From DASSFZ01 sp036514635 (GTDB taxonomy: Bacteria; Chloroflexota; Anaerolineae; Fen-1058): 19,852 nucleotides of DNA. The DNA lies in NCBI GenBank assembly GCA_036514635.1, contig DATBWU010000336.1, positions 1-19,852 of the forward strand. The letters run 5' to 3'. Below the pieces are notes generated by a model, which was given only the letters and a program-made list of their open reading frames with translations, was not told the DNA's origin and ran no database searches. Shown piece after piece: positions 13,929-19,852 of the stretch. The stretch's first letter is position 1. Each line of letters begins with the position of its first letter. Position numbers and translations under genes: made by a program.

Positions 13929-14612
13929 CTATTCTTCGGCCGGCTCGGTAGCCGATGGCGCGGGCTTTCGGCGCAGCCAGCGAAGGATTTGCTCGCGGTT
14001 CTCACGCCAGACGTGAATCATCGCCGGCAGGGCCGAGACGAAGATCACAACGGCGATGAGAATCAGGAAGTATTTATCGACCGTCTCCGGCGCGACATCG
14101 GCCGCGGCCTTGCCCAACCCGAATCCGACCAGTGTCACGCCGACCGACCACAGCAGGCCGCCGAAGAAATTGAAGAAGACGAAGTGGCGATAGCGCATGT
14201 CTACCGCGCCTGCGACTATCGGCGCGAAGGTGCGGATGAAGGGCATGAAGCGGGCCAGCACGATCGTCTTGCCGCCATGCTTATCGTAAAAAGCCCTGGC
14301 CGCCAGAAGGTTCTTGCGCTTGAACAGGCGCGAGTTCTCACGATTGAAGATCCTGGGGCCGGTCTTGCTGCCGAACCAGTAGCCGACATTGTCCCCCAAG
14401 ATGGCCGCTACCGGCAGAATCAGCAACAGGATGAAGATATTCAGAATCGGTTGGCCGGTGGCAGCGTCATTGCGCGAGGCCAACAATCCGGCCGTCAACA
14501 GCAGGCTGTCGCCCGGCAGGAAGAAGCCGAAAAACAGGCCCGATTCGGCGAAGATGATGGCGAACAAGCCCACGTAACCGACCGTCCGAATGAGGTTCTC
14601 CAGATCACCCAT
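13929..14612 (-). CDS. DedA family membrane protein
   Basis: A 227-residue integral membrane protein of the DedA/SNARE-associated family. Members flip undecaprenyl phosphate or phospholipids or use the proton gradient for membrane homeostasis; which applies here is unknown. Signatures are FAESGLFFGFFLPGDSLLL (~22-40), GDNVGYWFGSKTG (~73-85), the re-entrant segment ARFMPFIRTFAPIVAGAVDM (~119-138) with its conserved Arg residues, and a last membrane helix ~180-198 before a basic, Pro/Glu-ending tail. AAGGA lies 8 nt before ATG 14612. It is a single gene with its own promoter candidate. Confidence 0.92.
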   Translation of the reverse strand: MGDLENLIRTVGYVGLFAIIFAESGLFFGFFLPGDSLLLTAGLLASRNDAATGQPILNIFILLLILPVAAILGDNVGYWFGSKTGPRIFNRENSRLFKRKNLLAARAFYDKHGGKTIVLARFMPFIRTFAPIVAGAVDMRYRHFVFFNFFGGLLWSVGVTLVGFGLGKAAADVAPETVDKYFLILIAVVIFVSALPAMIHVWRENREQILRWLRRKPAPSATEPAEE

Positions 14613-14637
14613 GACACGTCCTTGTTAGGTCTGTGCT

Positions 14638-14665
14638 AAATGAAACCCCGCTCACGAGAGCGGGG
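14638..14665 (-). terminator. Intrinsic terminator, or leader hairpin of dedA
   Basis: Perfect 8-bp stem CCCCGCTC/GAGCGGGG (14646-14653 with 14658-14665), loop of 4 nt, followed on the minus strand by TTTCATTT. It may end alr transcripts. It also lies between the dedA promoter candidate and dedA, so it could attenuate dedA. Confidence 0.7.
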
Positions 14666-14688
14666 CTTTGGTGTCCGCATCCGGTGCG

Positions 14689-14717
14689 AGGATACCACGG
14701 TTTACCCGGGCGGACAA
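14689..14717 (-). promoter_or_regulatory. Candidate promoter of dedA
   Basis: The minus strand has TTGTCC (14712-14717), a 17-nt spacer and TATCCT (14689-14694). Both boxes match the consensus at four of six positions. It is upstream of the GC-rich hairpin. Confidence 0.4.
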
Positions 14718-14739
14718 GGAGAATTCGGTAAGGATTGGG

Positions 14740-14803
14740 ATCCACGAAGGACACGAAGGGACACTTATGAATTCCTTCGTGATTCTTCGTGTCCTTCGTG
14801 GAT
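14740..14803. repeat. CACGAAGGA-type inverted repeat overlapping the alr 3' end
   Basis: Perfect 19-bp inverted repeat: left arm 14740-14758 (ATCCACGAAGGACACGAAG), right arm 14785-14803, loop 26 nt. The right arm and loop encode the last residues of alanine racemase. Confidence 0.85.
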
Positions 14804-15952
14804 AAAGAAACGGGGAATCCGCGCCGTGAGTGCCGAGACGGTTTCGTAGTTGCTCGTGCCGAGCCGGTGCGCAACGTCCTCCGCCCGAATTCGATTGCCC
14901 GCCTGCTCGCCGATCAGCACCACCTCGTCGCCCTGCTTCACGCCCGGAATATGCGTCACGTTGATCATGCACTGATCCATGCACACCCGCCCGACGATCG
15001 GTGCGCGCTGGCCGCGCACCAGGACCTCACCCCAGGGGTTCGGCCCGCGACGGAAGCCGTCGGCGTACCCGATCGGCAGCACGGCGATTCGTTCATATCC
15101 TTCCGTCACATACGTGCCGCCATACGAGATGGGGGACTTCGGCGGCAGGGTCTGGACTTGTGCGACAATTGTCTTCAGCGCCATCACCGGCTTGAAGTCG
15201 CCGGGTGCGGGCACTTCTTTACTCGGATCGAGTCCGTGCAGAAGAATACCCGGCCGCACCATCTCGAAATGGGATTCTGGATAGTTCAGGATGCTAGGTG
15301 AATTGGCCGCATGGCGGATCGGAATGCGGATGCCACGCGCTTCGACATCGCTCAAGACTTGCCTGAAGCGTTCGAGCTGCACCCGGGTGGGCGCGCGATT
15401 CGTCTCGTCGCTGCGGGCAAAGTGCGTGAAGATGCCTTCGAGGGATAGACCTTCCATAGCGGACATCTGCTCGATTGCACTCGCGGCCTCATCAGGCATC
15501 AAACCGAGCCGATTCAACCCCGTATTGATCTTGACGTGTATCCGCGCCGCGCGCCCGATTTCCTGCGCGGCGCGGCTGAACATGCCCGCCGTGTCGATGT
15601 CGAAAACGGTGCAGGCCGCGTCGTGTTGGATCGCCTGTCGCGCCAGCCAGCCCGGCGCCCAAGCCAGGATCAGGATTGGCGCGGCGATACCGGCCTGCCG
15701 CAATGCGATGGCTTCGTTCAATTCGGCCACGCCCAGCCACGTCGCACCCGATGCCAGGGCGGTGTGCGCCACGCCCAGTGCTCCGTGGCCGTAAGCCTCG
15801 GCCTTGACGACGGCCATGACTTCGACACGCGGCCCGACTATTTCCTTAATCCGCTTCACGTTGTAAGCCGTCGCGCCGAGATCGATTTCGGCCCAGGTGG
15901 GACGAGTGAGTGTGGTAATGAGAGGCTGGGTTAGTTCCTGTATCTCAAGCAT
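14765..15952 (-). CDS. alr: Alanine racemase
   Basis: PLP enzyme that makes D-alanine for peptidoglycan. 395 residues: PLP lysine K50 in VVKAEAYGHG (usually ADAYGHG), HVKINTGLNRLG, RHAANSPS, VRPGILLHG, the catalytic Tyr in ISYGGTY (Y277), LPIGYADGF and GRVCMDQCMIN. The start is ATG 15952, not the TTG at 15988, because TTGTCA/TATACT boxes place transcription start at this ATG; no Shine-Dalgarno is present, so the message is probably leaderless. The C-terminus is odd: after ARIPRFF, where the family normally ends, the tail IHEGHEESRRNS is encoded by an intergenic repeat. It stands alone on the minus strand. Confidence 0.95.
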   Translation of the reverse strand: MLEIQELTQPLITTLTRPTWAEIDLGATAYNVKRIKEIVGPRVEVMAVVKAEAYGHGALGVAHTALASGATWLGVAELNEAIALRQAGIAAPILILAWAPGWLARQAIQHDAACTVFDIDTAGMFSRAAQEIGRAARIHVKINTGLNRLGLMPDEAASAIEQMSAMEGLSLEGIFTHFARSDETNRAPTRVQLERFRQVLSDVEARGIRIPIRHAANSPSILNYPESHFEMVRPGILLHGLDPSKEVPAPGDFKPVMALKTIVAQVQTLPPKSPISYGGTYVTEGYERIAVLPIGYADGFRRGPNPWGEVLVRGQRAPIVGRVCMDQCMINVTHIPGVKQGDEVVLIGEQAGNRIRAEDVAHRLGTSNYETVSALTARIPRFFIHEGHEESRRNS

Positions 15953-15959
15953 AGGTTGG

Positions 15960-15988
15960 AGTATAACATTCGGGTTGGAGTTTGACAA
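15960..15988 (-). promoter_or_regulatory. Promoter of alr (leaderless)
   Basis: The minus strand has TTGTCA (15983-15988), a 17-nt spacer and TATACT (15960-15965). The -10 box ends 7 nt before the alr ATG, so transcription would start at the start codon. Confidence 0.65.
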
Positions 15989-16001
15989 CGCGCAGGGTGA
16001 T

Positions 16002-16084
16002 CAACGGACTGAAAGCGGACAAGCGGATGGAAACGGACGCGGCTAGCATCCGCTTCAGTCCGTTTGTCCGGTTACCGTCCGTTG
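16002..16084. repeat. CGGAC-type palindromic repeat
   Basis: CAACGGAC (16002-16009) and GTCCGTTG (16077-16084) are outer 8-bp arms. Inside, CGGACTGAAAGCGGA (16005-16019) matches in inverse, with one extra A, TCCGCTTCAGTCCG (16049-16062), and AAGCGGAT (16021-16028) pairs with ATCCGCTT (16048-16055). It is a mosaic of CGGAC/CGGAT units between divergent alr and tgt. The right arm touches the -35 box of tgt. Confidence 0.7.
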
Positions 16085-16111
16085 ACGACCCCCATCCGCT
16101 TGCCGTATAAT
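16082..16111 (+). promoter_or_regulatory. Sigma70 promoter of tgt
   Basis: TTGACG (16082-16087), an 18-nt spacer, and a perfect TATAAT (16106-16111). Transcription would start near 16118, about 43 nt before the tgt start codon. Confidence 0.75.
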
Positions 16112-16160
16112 GGCGGCCACTTTATTCAAAGATACACACTTGCAGAGAGTCTGAGGTCTC

Positions 16161-17285
16161 TTGAACTCCTCACCGTTCCAGTTCGATCTGCTCGCCCGCG
16201 ATGGCCTGGCCCGCGCGGGTATCTTTCACACCCCGCATGGCGACATCCCGACGCCGGTTTTCGCGCCGGTCGGCACGGCGGCGACGGTGAAAGCCGTCGC
16301 ACCGCGCGATCTGAAGGAACTCGGTGCGACGCTGATCCTGGCGAACACCTACCATCTGTACCTGCGCCCCGGCGACGAGCGCGTCGCACGCTTGGGCGGC
16401 CTGCACACGTTCATGGGCTGGGATGGGCCGATCCTCACCGATTCAGGCGGCTACCAAATCTTCTCGCTCAAAGAGATTCGCAAGATCGACGACGACGGCG
16501 TCACCTTCAAGTCGCACATCGACGGCAGCCTGCACCGCTTCACTCCGCAGAAGGTCGTCGCCGTCGAAGAGAATCTTGGCGCAGACATCATCATGGCGCT
16601 TGACGAATGTGCACCGCCTCTCGATCGGGATTACAACGTTCAGGCGCTGCGCCGCACGCACGCCTGGGCCGAGCGCTGCCTGCGGGCCAAAACTCGATCC
16701 GACCAGGCTCTGTTCGGCATCGTGCAAGGCGGCGTGTTCGACGATCTGCGCGAGCAGTCGGCGCGCTTCCTGGTCGGTCTCGATTTCCCCGGTTACGCGG
16801 TCGGCGGGCTGGCCGTCGGCGAGACGAAGGAGCAGATGCACCACGTCCTCGATCGGGTTGTGCCGATGCTGCCGGAGCACAAGCCGCGCTACCTGATGGG
16901 CGTCGGCACGCTGAAGGACTTCTTCGAGACGGTGGCGCGTGGCATCGACATGTTCGACTGCGTTCTCCCGACGCGGCTTGCGCGTCACGGCGCGGCGTTC
17001 ACGCACGACGGGCGGCTGAACCTGCACAACGCTGCGCTCGCGGCAGATGCGCGCCCTATCGAGGAGGCCTGCACGTGCTACGCCTGCCGAAACTTCACGC
17101 GCGCCTACATCCGCCACCTGATGCAGGCCAATGAAATCCTCGGCCTGTATCTGGCCTCGATCCACAACCTGCACTTCTTGCTGGACATCATGCGTCGCAT
17201 TCGCCAGGCGATCATCGATGGGACATTCGCCCAACTCAAACAGGAGATGTTGGCGCACGCCACGGCTTCCCGATCAACCGCGTAA
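16161..17285 (+). CDS. tgt: tRNA-guanine transglycosylase (queuine tRNA-ribosyltransferase)
   Basis: Exchanges guanine-34 of tRNAs for Asp, Asn, His and Tyr with preQ1, a step of queuosine formation. 374 residues with ANTYHLYLRPG, the Asp of DSGGYQ (D94), FGIVQGG, GGLAVGE, GVGTLKDF, the nucleophile region GIDMFDCVLPTR (D263/D266), and the zinc site CTCYAC followed by H319 (C304, C306, C309, H319). The start is TTG 16161 with GAGG 4-5 nt before it; the N-terminus FQFDLLARDGLARAG fits the family. No other queuosine gene is in the window. The frame runs from a clear promoter into a 188-nt gap before the next small gene. Confidence 0.96.
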   Translation: MNSSPFQFDLLARDGLARAGIFHTPHGDIPTPVFAPVGTAATVKAVAPRDLKELGATLILANTYHLYLRPGDERVARLGGLHTFMGWDGPILTDSGGYQIFSLKEIRKIDDDGVTFKSHIDGSLHRFTPQKVVAVEENLGADIIMALDECAPPLDRDYNVQALRRTHAWAERCLRAKTRSDQALFGIVQGGVFDDLREQSARFLVGLDFPGYAVGGLAVGETKEQMHHVLDRVVPMLPEHKPRYLMGVGTLKDFFETVARGIDMFDCVLPTRLARHGAAFTHDGRLNLHNAALAADARPIEEACTCYACRNFTRAYIRHLMQANEILGLYLASIHNLHFLLDIMRRIRQAIIDGTFAQLKQEMLAHATASRSTA

Positions 17286-17401
17286 TCGCTCGGTAACACT
17301 GGGCGCTGCCGGGTGAAACAGCCAAGTCATCCCAGGCGTGGCGCGGGGCAGCGCGATGGTGAGGCGCAGGACAACGGTAATCTGATCGTAACCGAATCGG
17401 C

Positions 17402-17430
17402 TTGACTTCGCCTCTTGGGTCGAATATGAT
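17402..17430 (+). promoter_or_regulatory. Promoter of the small gene after tgt
   Basis: TTGACT (17402-17407), a 17-nt spacer, and TATGAT (17425-17430). It gives a leader of about 37 nt to the ATG at 17474. Confidence 0.55.
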
Positions 17431-17473
17431 CAGCCTGATGGCTTCGCTCGGGCACAGATCGGCGTGGAGAGGT

Positions 17474-17710
17474 ATGAGGCACCCGCAGCGGGAACTCAAT
17501 CGCACATACACGATCTACGGGAGCGGCGCGTGGGGTGGTTGTTCGGCGGTGCAGGCCAAGCTGATGGAATACGGCGTATGCTCGTATACGGGCTGGGCAC
17601 CCAGCCCTCCACGCTGGCGCTTCCTGTTCGATACCTACCTCACCCCGTCTGAGCTTCGCGCCCTCCTCACCGAATTGTGGGGACGCTACGAGATCAAGGT
17701 CGAAGACTAG
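17474..17710 (+). CDS. Small protein of unknown function
   Basis: Not recognised. 78 residues, soluble, with no signal peptide or membrane helix. The first half is Tyr/Gly-rich (TYTIYGSGAWGGCSAVQAKL, YGVCSYTGWAPSPPRWR). The second half looks like a compact alpha-helical end (FLFDTYLTPSELRALLTEL) finishing GRYEIKVED. The ATG at 17474 is chosen because it has GGAG 4 nt upstream and lies behind a promoter whose -10 box overlaps the earlier possible starts at 17402 and 17426. The opposite strand is also open (17327-17716), but its translation is Arg/Pro-rich and looks like a shadow. It converges on asnS with a shared 12-bp hairpin between them. Confidence 0.6.
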   Translation: MRHPQRELNRTYTIYGSGAWGGCSAVQAKLMEYGVCSYTGWAPSPPRWRFLFDTYLTPSELRALLTELWGRYEIKVED

Positions 17711-17764
17711 CGTCAAACAGAACGAGTCGGCCCGCGCCGACCCGAATCCGGTAAGAGTGCCGCT

Positions 17765-17800
17765 AACCTCCCGCCGACTTTATGAAGCCGGCGGGAGGTT
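17765..17800. terminator. Hairpin terminator between convergent genes
   Basis: Perfect 12-bp stem AACCTCCCGCCG/CGGCGGGAGGTT (17765-17776 with 17789-17800). It lies 4 nt after the asnS stop and 54 nt after the small plus-strand gene. The T-rich part is weak on both sides (TTCCATTTATG on plus), so it probably serves both directions imperfectly. Confidence 0.6.
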
Positions 17801-17804
17801 CCAT

Positions 17805-19149
<1,345 letters not shown>

Positions 19150-19157
<8 letters not shown>

Positions 19158-19380
19158 ATTCCAATGCCCGGGCGTGCGCGATTTCTTTCTCACCGACTGG
19201 GCGTACCTGTGCGGCCAGCACCGAAACCACCGCCACGGTTTCTCCGTCGAGTGTGACGAACTCTACTTCGTAGCCTGCCGCTTCACGATGTACTAAGACG
19301 ACAGTTCCAATATCGCCCACCTTTAAGCCATGTTCTGGAAGATCGGTTGTGAGAACCACATTATCCAGTTCTTGGATCAT
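19150..19380 (-). CDS. DUF4926-like small protein
   Basis: A 76-residue protein resembling the DUF4926 family by the pattern MIQELDNVVLTTDLPEHGLKVGDIGTVV and YEVEFVTLDGETVAVVS, ending in VRPVGEKE and a short extra tail. The fold is likely an SH3-like beta barrel. Function is unknown; as far as I recall, members often lie beside DUF6883 genes. The start ATG 19380 overlaps the stop of the upstream gene (ATGA, 4 nt), and its own stop overlaps the asnS start, so three reading frames are linked. Confidence 0.75.
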
Positions 19381-19710
19381 GTTACCCCCTTACGCCGTAG
19401 CGGATGTGCCGTCACAAAACGTGGTTGATCTTCATCGGATTCAATGAACCACACTGAGCGCACGTTCGGGTCGCTCCCGTCGGGCGTCGCTATCGCGCCA
19501 TCGATTATAAAACGCGTCCCGAATGGTGAAGGCTCAACCGATGCAACTTCGTGATCCGCCGCGTGTCGTATCAATGCTGCCGCGAGAGCCTCCCAGGCAT
19601 TTGCTGTGAAACCGAAACGCGTGAAAACCTTGCCTTGCCACGACCCTCGCGATGTGTCGCCGAAAGCAGATAATCAACTATCTTCTTCCGAGGTACAACC
19701 GCTTTCTCAT
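19377..19710 (-). pseudogene. DUF6883-like gene, apparently broken by two one-base deletions
   Basis: Only the last 65 residues (19377-19574) appear as a clean frame. Reading further upstream continues the same protein: RFGFTANAWEALAAALIRHA in the same frame, then, after a shift at the four-T run (minus strand; 19624-19627), IVDYLLSATHREGRGKARF, and after a second shift near 19703-19705 a start MR-K at ATG 19710. One extra T and one extra A would restore a complete ~110-residue protein matching the DUF6883 pattern (DYLLS.TH..GR.KARFF..GF). Both sites are homopolymers, so sequencing error is as likely as real decay. Function is unknown. The stop overlaps the DUF4926-like start. Confidence 0.6.
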
Positions 19711-19742
19711 GGTTAGGGCTTGTCAAGAAATAACTCCGCAGA

Positions 19743-19802
19743 TTGTCATGCTGAGCGCAGCGAAGAATCTCTGCCCGACAAGCCGAGACCCTTCGCTGCG
19801 CT
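19743..19802. repeat. TGTCATGCTGAGCG-type inverted repeat
   Basis: AGCGCAGCGAAG (19754-19765) and CTTCGCTGCGCT (19791-19802) form a perfect 12-bp inverted repeat, with TGTCATGCTG before the left arm. This resembles a repeat common between bacterial genes. The last two bases of the right arm are part of the stop codon of the gene entering from the right edge. Confidence 0.7.
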
Positions 19803-19851
19803 ACCCAGAAACTTGCGCCATGGCCGGCGTGCGCCCGCCGATGAACTCGGC
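19801..19851 (-). CDS. C-terminal fragment of an unknown gene at the right edge
   Basis: The minus-strand frame open from the right edge reads AEFIGGRTPAMAQVSG and a TAG stop (19801-19803). Codon use is GC-rich like real genes here. Too short to assign a product. The stop codon is at the border of the palindromic repeat. Confidence 0.35.
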   Translation of the reverse strand, partial: AEFIGGRTPAMAQVSG

Positions 19852-19852
19852 G

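Noticed and set aside
13896..14639. 247-codon plus-strand open frame antisense to dedA
   Set aside because: Gln/Asp/Arg-rich shadow. The other strand has membrane helices and DedA motifs.
16443..17258. 271-codon minus-strand open frame antisense to tgt
   Set aside because: No ribosome site and no recognisable domain; shadow of tgt.
17327..17716. 129-codon minus-strand frame opposite the small gene after tgt
   Set aside because: Arg/Pro-rich composition, and the plus strand has promoter, ribosome site and a more protein-like sequence. Kept only as an alternative.

Overview
The window reads as chromosome of a GC-rich bacterium, most likely a member of the Chloroflexota (Anaerolineae-like). 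This is an inference from the style of the proteins (split glycine decarboxylase GcvPA/GcvPB, a GcvT with an N-terminal extension, a PadR-controlled MacB/FtsX-type ABC exporter, a cold-shock protein beside an RRM protein) and from the abundant short palindromic intergenic repeats. No marker gene proves the phylum. No phage, CRISPR array, rRNA or tRNA was seen.

Layout. Positions 1-2054 (+): the 3' part of a gcvT gene whose frame is open through the left edge, then a histidine-phosphatase gene. Positions 2161-3750 (-): an SH3-SH3-TIM-barrel protein of the GH-A glycosidase type. Positions 3820-4682 (-): an MNT nucleotidyltransferase/HEPN toxin-antitoxin pair with a 4-nt overlap. Positions 4768-4905: a MITE-like cruciform element and the terminator of the next operon. 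Positions 4926-8858 (-): a padR / ABC ATPase / FtsX-like permease operon with a promoter and a palindromic operator candidate at its head. Positions 8970-9173: hairpin repeats without a gene. Positions 9338-9926 (-): a cold-shock protein followed by an RRM RNA-binding protein, with a long 5' leader holding a terminator-like hairpin. Positions 10140-13449 (-): gcvH-gcvPA-gcvPB, preceded by a sigma70-type promoter, a tandem glycine riboswitch and a riboswitch-linked intrinsic terminator. Positions 13929-14612 (-): a DedA membrane protein. Positions 14765-15952 (-): alanine racemase. Positions 16161-17285 (+): queuine tRNA-ribosyltransferase. Positions 17474-17710 (+): a small unrecognised protein. 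Positions 17805-19710 (-): an overlapping set of a frameshifted DUF6883-like gene, a DUF4926-like gene and asnS. The right edge holds the last 16 codons of another minus-strand gene.

Function. All four parts of the glycine cleavage system are present (T on + at the left; H, PA and PB on -). Only H-PA-PB sit behind the glycine riboswitch. The other genes are cell-wall (alr), tRNA (tgt, asnS), stress RNA-binding (csp, RRM), export (ABC) and defence or addiction (MNT-HEPN) functions.

The most unusual property is the set of at least six types of short repeat. Several of them begin exactly at, or run into, the stop codon of a gene, so that the repeat encodes or borders the protein C-terminus. One is a strict 7-bp-period array present three times. 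Further points are two genes with an identical leaderless layout (TATACT, 7 nt, ATG), terminator-like hairpins inside the csp and dedA leaders, and two apparent one-base deletions in the DUF6883-like gene.
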